This document shows, one piece after another, positions 43,681 to 52,198 of a stretch of DNA of 64,000 bases. A model generated the notes under the pieces. It searched no databases. It saw nothing but the letters and a program-made list of their open reading frames with translations, and was not told where the DNA came from. The stretch is from JANWWM01 sp046292465 (GTDB taxonomy: Bacteria; Bacteroidota; Chlorobiia; Chlorobiales; Thermochlorobacteraceae), in NCBI GenBank assembly GCA_046292465.1, contig JBKBRB010000003.1:168635-232634 (forward strand), given 5' to 3'. The position numbers were made by a program, and so were the translations under genes. Every line of letters starts with the position of its first letter. Position 1 is the stretch's first letter.

Positions 43681-44409
43681 TTACTCTTTTTCCGTAGTTT
43701 CTTCAACGGCATCTTCTTCCTTTTGAGCCGTTGTAGCATTGAGAATCGCGTCGGCAAACGCCGTAGTAATCAGTTCAATCGAGCGAATCGAGTCGTCGTT
43801 CGCAGGAATGATGTGCGTGATATTGTCTGGGTCGCAGTTGGTATCTACGATGGCAAAAATGGGGATGCCAAGCAGAGTAGCCTCTTTAACAGCGATATGT
43901 TCTTTTTTGACATCGACAACGAAAAGCGCGGCAGGAAGCCGAGTCATTTCGGAAATTCCGCCTAACACTTTAATGAGTTTTTCTTTTTCGCGCGTGAGCA
44001 TCAAACGCTCTTTTTTCGTGATGTTGTCGAAAGTGCCATCGTGCGCCATGCGCTCAATCGAGTTGAGACGTCGGACGCTTTGACGAATCGTGGAGAAGTT
44101 CGTGAGCATACCGCCGAGCCAGCGCTCTGCCACATATGGCATGCCACAGCGCGTAGCCTGTTCTGCAATAATGGCTTTGGCTTGTTTTTTCGTGCCGACG
44201 AACAAAATTTCTTTTCCTGTTGATGCAATTGCCTCAACCGCGTTCAAGGCGTCTTCGGCCATCGCAACGGTCTTTTTGAGATCGATGATATGAATGCCGT
44301 TTTTCTCCATAAAGATATACGGCTTCATTTTCGGATTCCAACGTCGGGTCAGATGCCCGAAGTGTGCGCCTGCTTTGAGCAGGTCTTCAATTTGAAGACG
44401 AGTTGACAT
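43681..44409 (-). CDS. rpsB: 30S ribosomal protein S2
   Basis: A 242-residue ribosomal protein. Typical sequences are LLKAGAHFGHLTRRWNPKMKPYIF, IIDLKKTVAMAEDALNAV, ERWLGGMLTNFSTIRQSVRRL and DTNCDPDNITHIIPANDDSIRSIELIT. A short acidic tail ends the protein. The upstream leader carries a two-part hairpin (44450-44490), a candidate autoregulatory element. Confidence 0.98.
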   Translation of the reverse strand: MSTRLQIEDLLKAGAHFGHLTRRWNPKMKPYIFMEKNGIHIIDLKKTVAMAEDALNAVEAIASTGKEILFVGTKKQAKAIIAEQATRCGMPYVAERWLGGMLTNFSTIRQSVRRLNSIERMAHDGTFDNITKKERLMLTREKEKLIKVLGGISEMTRLPAALFVVDVKKEHIAVKEATLLGIPIFAIVDTNCDPDNITHIIPANDDSIRSIELITTAFADAILNATTAQKEEDAVEETTEKE

Positions 44410-44449
44410 GTGCGTGGTCGTTGTTTGAGTTAAGCCGCTATCGCATTCG

Positions 44450-44490
44450 CACGGAGAATCTCATAACCCTTATGAGACACTCTCTCCGTG
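44450..44490 (-). promoter_or_regulatory. Structured leader hairpin upstream of rpsB
   Basis: An outer stem CACGGAGA (44450-44457) / TCTCCGTG (44483-44490) and an inner stem CTCATAA (44460-44466) / TTATGAG (44470-44476) with the loop CCC are separated by an asymmetric internal loop. There is no T run after it, so it is not an ordinary terminator. It is 41 bases before the rpsB start in the 146-base gap after rpsI, where S2 binding could control rpsB-tsf expression. The role is inferred. Confidence 0.6.
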
Positions 44491-44554
44491 TGGCGCACAA
44501 GTTTGAACTTGCACAATGCGATATGTGTAGTTAGATGCAATAAAAATACAAAAA

Positions 44555-44944
44555 TTAGCGTTTCGAGAATTGGAAACGGCGACGCGCTTTACGGCGACCG
44601 AACTTCTTGCGCTCAACCATGCGCGGGTCGCGAGTTAAAAGGTCTTCCTTGCGAAGTATGGCGCGGGTGCTTTCATCGTATTCAACAATTGCACGTGCAA
44701 TCGCAAGACGAATCGCACCGGCTTGTCCTGTTGTGCCACCGCCATGAACATTGACTTGAATATCAAATTTGCCCAAATTATCTGTAACCGTTAAGGCTTT
44801 AATGGCATCATCGCGTTGAATCTGCGTTGGGAAATAATTCTCTAACGAGCGACCGTTAATCGTGATTTTCCCGCTACCTGGCTTTAAGAAAGCACGCGCC
44901 ACAGAAGTTTTACGGCGACCCGTTGCGTTAAGAAGTTCTGCCAT
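44555..44944 (-). CDS. rpsI: 30S ribosomal protein S9
   Basis: A 129-residue ribosomal protein. It opens with NATGRRKTSVARAFLKPGSGKITINGR and closes with DPRMVERKKFGRRKARRRFQFSKR, the basic tail that reaches the P-site tRNA. It follows rplM by 11 bases in the usual L13-S9 pair. Confidence 0.98.
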   Translation of the reverse strand: MAELLNATGRRKTSVARAFLKPGSGKITINGRSLENYFPTQIQRDDAIKALTVTDNLGKFDIQVNVHGGGTTGQAGAIRLAIARAIVEYDESTRAILRKEDLLTRDPRMVERKKFGRRKARRRFQFSKR

Positions 44945-44955
44945 ACTTGAAGCAA

Positions 44956-45408
44956 TTAGTTCAGTTTGAGTTCAACAGGATTTTGAGCGGCATGCGGATG
45001 TTCGGCATTCGCATACACTTTTAACTTGCGGAAGAGTTGTCGCCCAAGTGAATTTTTCGGCAACATTCCCTTAACTGCATGCTCGATAATGCGCTCTGGC
45101 TTTTTGGAAAGCACATCACGGTATTTTTCAAAGCGCGCGCCGCCCGGATACTGCGTATTGTGATAGTATTCTTTCTTTTGAAACTTGCCACCCGTAACAC
45201 GGATTTTAGAGGCATTAATGACAATCACGTAGTCTCCTGTATCTAGATGCGGCGTGAACTGTGGCTTGTGCTTCCCACGCAAAACTTTAGCAATCTCAGA
45301 TGCGAAGCGACCAAGTGTCTTGCCTTCGGCATCAGCAATGAACCACTTTCGCTCAACTTCGCTCGGCTTCGCTGAATAAGTGCGGAAACTTAAAGTATCG
45401 ATTTTCAT
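44956..45408 (-). CDS. rplM: 50S ribosomal protein L13
   Basis: A 150-residue ribosomal protein. Conserved segments are RKWFIADAEGKTLGRFASEIAKVLRGKHKPQFTPHLDTGDYVIVINA, and KGMLPKNSLGRQLFRKLKVYANAEHPHAAQNP. The ATG at 45408 fits the family; an in-frame ATG at 45471 lies in the promoter itself and is excluded. L13 opens the translation cluster. Confidence 0.98.
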   Translation of the reverse strand: MKIDTLSFRTYSAKPSEVERKWFIADAEGKTLGRFASEIAKVLRGKHKPQFTPHLDTGDYVIVINASKIRVTGGKFQKKEYYHNTQYPGGARFEKYRDVLSKKPERIIEHAVKGMLPKNSLGRQLFRKLKVYANAEHPHAAQNPVELKLN

Positions 45409-45440
45409 TGTTTGTCGGTTATCACTTGCAAAAAGAGCCG

Positions 45441-45471
45441 CAAATGTAGCGGTTTTATGCGAAAAATACAA
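45441..45471 (-). promoter_or_regulatory. Bacteroidota-type promoter of rplM
   Basis: On the minus strand TTG (45471-45469), 20 bases, then TACATTTG (45448-45441): a full match. Transcription should begin near 45434, giving a leader of about 26 bases. It reads into the rplM-rpsI operon and possibly on to rpsB-tsf. Confidence 0.75.
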
Positions 45472-45489
45472 GTCGGTGCAAGATTTTTA

Positions 45490-45524
45490 TGCAAAAAAGA
45501 GGCGAAGCCTGCTCATGCTTCGCC
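45490..45524 (-). terminator. Terminator after malate dehydrogenase
   Basis: GGCGAAGC (45501-45508) pairs with GCTTCGCC (45517-45524); on the minus strand it is followed by CTCTTTTTTGC. It lies between mdh and the rplM promoter. Confidence 0.85.
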
Positions 45525-45551
45525 TTACTCTCTGAACGATGTGAAACCGTA

Positions 45552-46502
45552 TTAAAATTTGATTTTCTCGCAATTTTGCTTCACTTCGTTGGCGGATTTT
45601 TGCAACGCCTTCAAATCTTCATCATCAAGGTTGATTTCAAGAATTTGCTCAACGCCTGTTTTGCCTAACTTGACTGGCACGCCGACGAAGACATCGTCCA
45701 AGCCGTATTGCCCCGTCAATCGCACACAGCACGGCAAAATGCGCTTACGGTCTTTGACGATCGATTCAATCATTTCAACCGAAGCGGCAGAAGGCGCGTA
45801 ATAGGCTGAACCAGATTTGAGAAAATTAACGATTTCAATGCCACCGTTTCGCGCTCTATCCGACATGGCTTTGAGGCGTTCATCGGCTTTGGCTTGGTCT
45901 TTATAGTGCATCATCAAAAATTCCTTAATTGGAATGCCGGCAATCGTAGTGTATTTAGCGACAGGCACCATCGAGTCGCCGTGTCCGCCAAGCACGAAGG
46001 CATTGACATCTTGCACCGAAACGCCAAATTCCATTGCGATAAAGGTTCGGAAACGCGCCGTATCCAACACGCCCGCCATGCCCATCACGCGATTAGCAGG
46101 GAAGCCACTTCGGATATAGGCAACGTAGGTCATCACATCGAGCGGATTAGAGACGACGATGATAATCGCATTCGGAGATTTTGCAACAACAGAATCAGTT
46201 ACTTTGCGAACAATGTCGGCGTTCATGTTCAGCAAGTCTTCGCGTGTCATGCCGGGTTTGCGAGGCAAGCCTGCCGTGATGAGCACAATGTCGGAATTAG
46301 CGGTTTCGTCGTAGCCGTTTGTGCCAATGATTTTGGTGTCAAATAGTTCAATGGGCGCGGATTGATACATATCCAGCCCTTTGCCTTGCGGAATGCCTTC
46401 GACGACATCGACGAGCACGACTTCATGAGCGAGTTCTTTTTCGGCAATGCGCTGGGCGGCGGTTGCACCGACATTTCCTGCGCCTACTACGGTGATTTTC
46501 AT
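45552..46502 (-). CDS. mdh: Malate dehydrogenase (LDH-like type)
   Basis: A 316-residue NAD-dependent enzyme that interconverts malate and oxaloacetate. The nucleotide-binding VVGAGNVGATAAQRIAEKEL, the substrate loop TAGLPRKPGMTREDLLNMNA with its arginines, NPLDVMTYVAY, GMAGVLDTARFRTFIA and the catalytic histidine in LGGHGDSMVPVAKYT are all present. The gapped type (LDH-like) is usual in Chlorobiota. It has its own candidate promoter and terminator and is monocistronic. Confidence 0.97.
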   Translation of the reverse strand: MKITVVGAGNVGATAAQRIAEKELAHEVVLVDVVEGIPQGKGLDMYQSAPIELFDTKIIGTNGYDETANSDIVLITAGLPRKPGMTREDLLNMNADIVRKVTDSVVAKSPNAIIIVVSNPLDVMTYVAYIRSGFPANRVMGMAGVLDTARFRTFIAMEFGVSVQDVNAFVLGGHGDSMVPVAKYTTIAGIPIKEFLMMHYKDQAKADERLKAMSDRARNGGIEIVNFLKSGSAYYAPSAASVEMIESIVKDRKRILPCCVRLTGQYGLDDVFVGVPVKLGKTGVEQILEINLDDEDLKALQKSANEVKQNCEKIKF

Positions 46503-46555
46503 TTTTTAGAATGGTTTGGTTACTGAAAGCAGATAACTTCACGATGGAAGGTGAA

Positions 46556-46586
46556 GCAAGATAGCAAAAGAAAAAAGGGGATTCAA
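46556..46586 (-). promoter_or_regulatory. Possible promoter of mdh
   Basis: TTG (46586-46584), 20 bases, TATCTTGC (46563-46556) on the minus strand. Two bases deviate from TAnnTTTG; spacing is right. It is 54 bases upstream of the mdh start. Confidence 0.4.
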
Positions 46587-46587
46587 C

Positions 46588-48477
46588 TCATTGTCCTATC
46601 AAATTAAACAGCAACTTCATTGCGCCTTCGTTCAGAATGCGCACCTGCCGATAAAGCGCGAGGCTACAATAGGTGTATGTGCCCTTGCCGTATTTCGTCC
46701 ATAAAAGCGAAGTGGAGGGTTGTGCGTCGTCGGTGTCGCTCATGGCAAGCAGTCGCAAATAGTTTGGCGAAGTTTTATCGGTTTCAGCACTTGGCAAATA
46801 CACGCTTCGCTCCTGAATCCAATTCTTCCAATCTTCTGCTTCAAGTTTGTTTGGAACATTCAAAAGCGGGTGTGTCGGCACGAGCAGTTTCACAGGCGCG
46901 TCTTCTTCGGTAACGCGCTCGGTGGTGATGAAAATCGGATAAGGCGCATAGCCCACATCACTGTTCGTATTCCAATCTTGTGGCTTGTGATAAAAGCAAA
47001 CGACGTGTCCGCCGCTCTGCACATACTCCAAAATCCGCCGATTGAATTTGACCAAGTCACTCCGATAGCCGTAGGCACGAAGGTCTAAAAGAATCGTGGA
47101 ATACTTCTGCAAATTTTCGCCGGCTAGTTTAGCCGAGTCCAAGAGCGTGAAAGGGATTTCAAATGTAGTGAGTGCGTCTTCGAGCGTTGAGTCGTAAGTT
47201 TTGACCAAACCGATTTTGATATTCTTTTTAATCGCGGCGTTGACGGGTTTGAGCAACACGCGAGCGGAAACAGGCGATAAGCCTTTTGCGGCAATGCCAA
47301 GCGGCGTGGCTTCAATCAAGAGTTCGGAGGGCGTTTGCTGCATGTCTTTCTCGAGCGTGAGCGTGAGCGTGTCGTGCAGTTCGGCGCGTGCTGTGCCGCT
47401 GAACAAATACGGCTTGCGAAGAATCGCCTTGCCGTTCAATGAAATTGTGAGCGAAACGGGTAGAATTTCATTCGTCCGATTTTGAAGCGAAATGAAAAGA
47501 CGGCGCGAGTAAGTCGGCGATTTTTCCTTGATGAGTTCTTCTTCGGTGGCAACAGTTTTGAGCAATACCGAAGGATAATGCTTCATGGAAAAAAGCGGAG
47601 GCGATGGTTCGGCAAGGTCGCCAAGCGAAATGGGAGAACGTGCGGTGGGCGAAATTCCACCGAATAAATCATCTTTCACAAAAGGATAGGGCTTATCGCG
47701 GCGAACAAGTAGAAACCGTCGAGGCGCGTAAAACCAAGCAAAGAGCGACGGAGTAAGTTTATCCATGCCTTGTGAGCGATGTTTGGCGAGAGCTTCTTGT
47801 GCCAGTTGCAAGACGGTGCGCGTAGAGTCAATTTTCAACGAGGTGTTGATTTCAACAAGCGAATCGCGCCAACGCGGGTTGCTCAAATCTTCGGGGCGAA
47901 ACAGTCGGAAATAAAGTTTTTTGACCTGCCAAGTCGAAACGCCGTTGGTGAGTTGTTCGGGGTGAAAGGTTGAATCGGCGGCTTTCTCAAAGGCTTCGTA
48001 GGCGGAAATGCCAACGGCTTGGTGGTTGCCGTGCTGACGAAACGGCTTTGTGGTAATTGTGTCGTGATTGGTGATAATGACATCAGGGCGAAGTTTGCGA
48101 ATGTAATAGACAATGCGCGCCAGAACGGCATCTTTGCCGCCCCAGATTTGAAAGGTTTCTTTGGCAGTTTTAGAAAATCCAAAATCGCGGAAGTTGAGAA
48201 AGTAGGTTTCGGCACCGAGCAGTTTAGCGGCTTGGAAAGTTTCTTGAGTGCGCAGTTCGGCGAGGTCGTCGTAAAGCGATGTGCTGATTTCGTTTTGTCC
48301 GCCTTCGCCGCGCGTGTAGATGAGGCTGTAGACTTTGGCGTTTTTGAGTTTGGCGTAATAGGCAAGGGTTGCGCCGTCTTCGTCGTCGGGGTGTGCGGCA
48401 AGTCCCATCAATACAAGTGAGTTTTCTTGTGCGAAAAGTGAGATGGGAACAACGAGAAACGCCAGCAGAAATTTCAT
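46588..48477 (-). CDS. Secreted PIG-L/LmbE family deacetylase
   Basis: A 629-residue protein with a signal peptide (MKFLLAFLVVPISLFAQ) and a PIG-L (LmbE-like) zinc deacetylase domain at about residues 18-240: MGLAAHPDDEDGATLAYYA is the zinc site (AHPDDE) and GNHQAVGISAYEAFEKA the second ligand. The large C-terminal part (about 390-629) has a beta-sandwich-like stretch and a class-I-glutaminase-like Rossmann segment (KYSTILLDLRAYGYRSDLVKFNRRILEYVQSGGHVVCFYHKPQDWN). Family members remove acetyl groups from N-acetylglucosaminyl compounds, here in the periplasm; the substrate is unknown. The ATG at 48477 places the signal peptide at the start. It is 4 bases downstream of the lipoprotein gene. Confidence 0.88.
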   Translation of the reverse strand: MKFLLAFLVVPISLFAQENSLVLMGLAAHPDDEDGATLAYYAKLKNAKVYSLIYTRGEGGQNEISTSLYDDLAELRTQETFQAAKLLGAETYFLNFRDFGFSKTAKETFQIWGGKDAVLARIVYYIRKLRPDVIITNHDTITTKPFRQHGNHQAVGISAYEAFEKAADSTFHPEQLTNGVSTWQVKKLYFRLFRPEDLSNPRWRDSLVEINTSLKIDSTRTVLQLAQEALAKHRSQGMDKLTPSLFAWFYAPRRFLLVRRDKPYPFVKDDLFGGISPTARSPISLGDLAEPSPPLFSMKHYPSVLLKTVATEEELIKEKSPTYSRRLFISLQNRTNEILPVSLTISLNGKAILRKPYLFSGTARAELHDTLTLTLEKDMQQTPSELLIEATPLGIAAKGLSPVSARVLLKPVNAAIKKNIKIGLVKTYDSTLEDALTTFEIPFTLLDSAKLAGENLQKYSTILLDLRAYGYRSDLVKFNRRILEYVQSGGHVVCFYHKPQDWNTNSDVGYAPYPIFITTERVTEEDAPVKLLVPTHPLLNVPNKLEAEDWKNWIQERSVYLPSAETDKTSPNYLRLLAMSDTDDAQPSTSLLWTKYGKGTYTYCSLALYRQVRILNEGAMKLLFNLIGQ

Positions 48478-48481
48478 TGGA

Positions 48482-48961
48482 TTATTTGATGAAGGATTCA
48501 ATGCGCGATTTTCGTTCGGGAAGCGGAATCGAGGAGACGTTCAAGCGGTCGGAATCGATTCGTTCCCAGAGCGCGACGCCGGCGACTGTGCCTGCAATCG
48601 CGCCTGTAACAATGCTATAGATAAAGGCTTTGGGGTTGCTTTCGGTATCGCCTGAAACAATTGCCAAGCCGGTTATACCACCGAGAAGTGCGCCAAGCGG
48701 CAAGCCAAGTCCGCCGAAAACCCATCGTCCCATTTGATTCGGCGGACGCTCAATGAAGGCAATATCGTTGAAGGCAAAACATTGTGAGAGAGTATCAGAG
48801 GCGAGCACGAGAGAATCCGTAACGCACCGTGCGACTTCGCCACCGAAAACAGCTTGCGTATTTAGCGTAACGATGTAGCGCGCGTTTCGCAGGTCGCTAC
48901 TTTTGGAGAAAGACCCGCACGCACAAAGAAAGACAAGCGAGAAAAAGAGTAGGTATCGCAT
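48482..48961 (-). CDS. Small lipoprotein of unknown function
   Basis: A 159-residue protein. A signal peptide with the lipobox LCAC (MRYLLFFSLVFLCAC, Cys15) is followed by a beta-rich part (NARYIVTLNTQAVFGGEVARCVTDSLVL), a glycine-rich hydrophobic region resembling a pair of membrane-associated helices (FGGLGLPLGALLGGITGLAI and FIYSIVTGAIAGTVAGVAL) and a basic end. I know no family. It lies directly upstream of the PIG-L deacetylase, so the two are probably expressed together. Confidence 0.72.
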   Translation of the reverse strand: MRYLLFFSLVFLCACGSFSKSSDLRNARYIVTLNTQAVFGGEVARCVTDSLVLASDTLSQCFAFNDIAFIERPPNQMGRWVFGGLGLPLGALLGGITGLAIVSGDTESNPKAFIYSIVTGAIAGTVAGVALWERIDSDRLNVSSIPLPERKSRIESFIK

Positions 48962-48988
48962 AGAAATGGTGTCATTCAAATATCCTGT

Positions 48989-50230
48989 TCAAACGCCGCG
49001 CAATTCTTCAGCACGATGCACGCGCGAAATGCCCAAAATATACGCCGCTATTCGCATTGACACACTGCGTTCTTTCATGACGGCGGTAATATCGCGATAG
49101 GCTTGCAAAAGTTGCTTTTCAAGCCGTTGATTGATTTCCTCTTCGTCCCACGAAAGTTGTTGTAAGTTTTGAACCCACTCAAAGTAAGAAACCGTAACGC
49201 CGCCTGCATTGGCAAGCACATCGGGAACAAGATGAACGCCATTCTTTTCAAAGATAGCATCGGCTTCGGGCGTGGTAGGAAGATTTGCACCTTCGACAAT
49301 GAACTTGGCTTTCACGCGCGGCGCGTTCTCTTCGGTTAAAACGCCTTCAATAGCCGCAGGCACAAGCACATCGCACGGCATTTCTAAAATGGCTTCGCCG
49401 CTAACTTGTTCTGCGTCAGGGAATCCGACAACGGTGCGTGTTTTCTTGACGTGTTCCAAAACAGCGTCAAGGTTTAGCCCTTTGTCGTTGTAAATCGCGC
49501 CTTCGACATCGGAAAGACCAACGATGAGTGCGCCTTCTTGGGCGAGCAATTTGGCGGCATTCGAGCCGACATTGCCGAAGCCTTGAACGATGATTTTAAG
49601 GTCGCGCACATCGGTTTGATAATCTTTAGCGAGGGCTTTGGTGAGAATCATCACGCCGCGCCCTGTGGCTTGCTCGCGTCCTTTTGAGCCTCCGAGTTCA
49701 ACGGGCTTGCCTGTAATGACGGCGGGCGTGTAGCCGTTGCGCTTGCTGTATTCGTCCATAATCCAAGTCATCACTTGTGCGTTGGTGCCCATATCAGGCG
49801 CGGGAATATCGCGATAAGCACCGAGAATTTGATTGATACGTGAAGCGTAAGTTCGAGCAATCGATTGCAATTCGCGTTGCGAAAGTTGGCGCGGGTCGCA
49901 GTTGACGCCGCCCTTGCCGCCACCAAACGGCACATTCACAATCGCCGTTTTCCACGACATTGCCTCTGCCAACGCGCGCACTTCATCTAAATCAACAATC
50001 GGGCTAAAACGAATCCCACCTTTGAACGGACCGCGCGCGCCATTGTGCTGAACACGATAGCCGGTAAAGACTTTAAGCTTGCCGTTATCAAGTCGAACAG
50101 GAAAATTCACTTGCATCTCGCGGAACGGCGTTTGAAGCAGAAGCGCGGTTTCTTCGTCGTAGCCTAAATGCTTCACGGCAGTGTTGAAGTTATGACGAAT
50201 GATTTGGTAAGCACTGATTTTGGGATTCAT
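48989..50230 (-). CDS. gdhA: Glutamate dehydrogenase
   Basis: A 413-residue hexameric-type enzyme that interconverts glutamate and 2-oxoglutarate plus ammonia. The substrate site VRLDNGKLKVFTGYRVQHNGARGPFKGGIRF has the catalytic lysines in the GPFKGGIRF and FGGGKGGVNCDP regions; the dinucleotide fold is at IIVQGFGNVGSNAAKLL. Cofactor preference cannot be fixed. With the isocitrate-type dehydrogenase at 21188 it links the TCA cycle to nitrogen metabolism. Confidence 0.97.
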   Translation of the reverse strand: MNPKISAYQIIRHNFNTAVKHLGYDEETALLLQTPFREMQVNFPVRLDNGKLKVFTGYRVQHNGARGPFKGGIRFSPIVDLDEVRALAEAMSWKTAIVNVPFGGGKGGVNCDPRQLSQRELQSIARTYASRINQILGAYRDIPAPDMGTNAQVMTWIMDEYSKRNGYTPAVITGKPVELGGSKGREQATGRGVMILTKALAKDYQTDVRDLKIIVQGFGNVGSNAAKLLAQEGALIVGLSDVEGAIYNDKGLNLDAVLEHVKKTRTVVGFPDAEQVSGEAILEMPCDVLVPAAIEGVLTEENAPRVKAKFIVEGANLPTTPEADAIFEKNGVHLVPDVLANAGGVTVSYFEWVQNLQQLSWDEEEINQRLEKQLLQAYRDITAVMKERSVSMRIAAYILGISRVHRAEELRGV

Positions 50231-50348
50231 GGCTGAATGGTTTGGTTTTGAAAGAAGAAAAGCCGTTTTTTGCGCTTCTCAATTTTGAAGAAACAAAATA
50301 AAATGCGGTTTTAATCGAGCCGAATTTATCCAACCGAAATTTATTCCA

Positions 50349-51179
50349 ATGCAATACGACCCAATCAAACGAAGCATCGGCAATGTCGTCAAAAGTAGCG
50401 TTCTGCTCCGAAAACTCTTTTACTTTCTTTTGGGATTGCTCTTTTTGCGCGAGTGGTATGTCAAATCTGAACTGCGCAAAGCCTTGTCCAAATCGTCCAA
50501 TAAAAAACTTTCGGTTTATGATGCGGGAAGTGGCTTCGGGCAGTATTCTTACTTCATTGCGAAAACTTACAAGAATGCGGACGTTTATGGCGTCGATGTC
50601 AAAGAAGAGCAAATCGATGATTGCAATCACTTTTTCAAACAAGCCAATTTAACCAACGCCACATTTGCCGTCGAAGACCTCACGAAAATTACGCACGAAA
50701 ATAAGTTTGATGTGGTGCTCTCGGTCGATGTGATGGAGCATATTTTGGAAGACGTAACGGTGTTCAAAAATTTTTATCGCGCCATGAAGCCGGGCGCAAC
50801 GCTCATCATCAACACGCCTTCCGACCTTTCGGAAGACCACGACGAGCACGACGACCATCACGAAGGAAGCATGGCATTTGTTGACGAACACGTCCGCGAT
50901 GGATACAGCGCAGAAGATCTCACGCGAAAACTCACCGAAGCAGGCTTTACCAACATTCGCACCACCTACACCTACGGCTTCTGGGGAAACCTTTATTGGC
51001 ATTTAGCCTTGAAATATCCGATGCAACTGCTCGGCGTCTCGAAAGCGTTTTTCGCACTCTTGCCATTTTATTACGCCGTAACTTTTCCGATAGCCTTGCT
51101 CTTTATGCTGTTAGATTTCAGCGTCAAAAATGAAACAGGAACAGGCTTAACGGCTGTTGCCGAAAAGCCGCGGACATAA
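50349..51179 (+). CDS. Class I SAM-dependent methyltransferase
   Basis: A 276-residue methyltransferase. The SAM-binding motif VYDAGSGFGQYSYFIAKTY is at residues about 56-74, followed by ADVYGVDVKEEQI and VVLSVDVMEHILEDVTVFKNFYRAMKPGATLIINTPSD. A histidine-aspartate-rich insert (DHDEHDDHHEG) follows, then two hydrophobic helices at the C-terminus, which may tie the protein to the membrane. Substrate unknown; quinone or lipid methylation is possible given the membrane segment (inference). It is monocistronic or co-transcribed with the next gene (30 bases away). Confidence 0.85.
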   Translation: MQYDPIKRSIGNVVKSSVLLRKLFYFLLGLLFLREWYVKSELRKALSKSSNKKLSVYDAGSGFGQYSYFIAKTYKNADVYGVDVKEEQIDDCNHFFKQANLTNATFAVEDLTKITHENKFDVVLSVDVMEHILEDVTVFKNFYRAMKPGATLIINTPSDLSEDHDEHDDHHEGSMAFVDEHVRDGYSAEDLTRKLTEAGFTNIRTTYTYGFWGNLYWHLALKYPMQLLGVSKAFFALLPFYYAVTFPIALLFMLLDFSVKNETGTGLTAVAEKPRT

Positions 51180-51209
51180 GCACAAGAACATAAGCATAAT
51201 CAAATCACG

Positions 51210-52097
51210 ATGGATTCAGACGAAAAGACGATACGCGAAGAGCAAGAACAACCAAGCAAGAAAAAAAAGCGCAAACAAAATCCAATCAACGACCTTGATT
51301 TAGACAACTGGAAATCGCTTACGGACATTTGGACCGATAGCCTGTGGCTCATTCCCTCGCGCGATAAGAGCGGCGCACACACGGCTGAATATCACGGAAA
51401 TTTTGTGCCGCAAATTCCGCGACAAATGATTCAGCGATATACGAAAAAAGGCGATGTGGTTTTAGATGCGTTTCTTGGCAGCGGCACAACCTTGATTGAA
51501 TCACAGCGGCACGGGCGGCACGGCATTGGCATTGAACTCTTGCCCGAAGTGGCGCAAAAAGCCAAAGCGCGAATCGAGTCAGAGCCAAATCAGTATGGCG
51601 TTCAAAATCATATCATCGTCGGCGATTCGTCGAGCGTGGAAGTCAAACGCGCTATTCAAGAAGCGTTGAGCCAGATTGGGCGCGAGGCGATTGACTTGGT
51701 GATTCTGCATCCGCCGTATCACGACATCATTAAGTTTTCCGACAATTCCAACGATTTATCCAACAAGAAAACCGTTGAAGACTTTTGCGACAGTTTTGGC
51801 AAGGTGATTGAGAACACAGCGGAAAAACTGCGTGCAGGGCATTTTTTGATTATCGTTATTGGCGATAAATACACGGATTCGGAATGGATTCCATTAGGTT
51901 TTTTGACGATGCAAGAAGCGATGAAAAGGGGATTTTTGTTGAAGTCGATTGTCGTCAAAGATATGCAGGGGAATCGGGCAAAGCAGAATCAAGAGCAGTT
52001 ATGGCGGTATCGTGCGCTCGTCGGAGGGTTTTACATTTTCAAGCATGAATATCTCTTCGTGTTGAAGAAGCAAGATGAAACTCGAGCACCGAAGTAA
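51210..52097 (+). CDS. Solo DNA methyltransferase (motif HPPY)
   Basis: A 295-residue DNA amino-methyltransferase with a lysine-rich N-terminus (SKKKKRKQNP). Motif I (VVLDAFLGSGTTLIES) is at residues about 86-101, and motif IV reads DLVILHPPYHDIIKFS: HPPY instead of the usual D/N/SPPY. Order is I then IV, with no large target-recognition domain in between. Similar proteins with an HPPY motif exist and are annotated as DNA (cytosine-N4 or adenine-N6) methylases. No restriction gene is nearby, so it would act alone, for epigenetic marking or protection. Confidence 0.83.
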   Translation: MDSDEKTIREEQEQPSKKKKRKQNPINDLDLDNWKSLTDIWTDSLWLIPSRDKSGAHTAEYHGNFVPQIPRQMIQRYTKKGDVVLDAFLGSGTTLIESQRHGRHGIGIELLPEVAQKAKARIESEPNQYGVQNHIIVGDSSSVEVKRAIQEALSQIGREAIDLVILHPPYHDIIKFSDNSNDLSNKKTVEDFCDSFGKVIENTAEKLRAGHFLIIVIGDKYTDSEWIPLGFLTMQEAMKRGFLLKSIVVKDMQGNRAKQNQEQLWRYRALVGGFYIFKHEYLFVLKKQDETRAPK

Positions 52098-52150
52098 ATC
52101 GGTAGCGACCGGTTGAATCTGTTAAAAGTCTTCTCTTGAATGACAAAATA

Positions 52151-52179
52151 AAAAGAGCCTCGGTGGTTGAGGCTCTTTT
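52151..52179. terminator. Bidirectional terminator between the DNA methylase and rplY
   Basis: AAAAGAGCCTC (52151-52161) pairs with GAGGCTCTTTT (52169-52179); T runs lie on both strands, so it can end both convergent genes. Confidence 0.9.
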
Positions 52180-52198
52180 CGTGGCTAGTGCAAGGCAG

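Noticed and set aside
44498..44511. Palindrome CAAGTTTGAACTTG as a separate operator site
   Set aside because: The centre leaves no loop and only one copy is seen; I keep it only as part of the rpsB leader observation.
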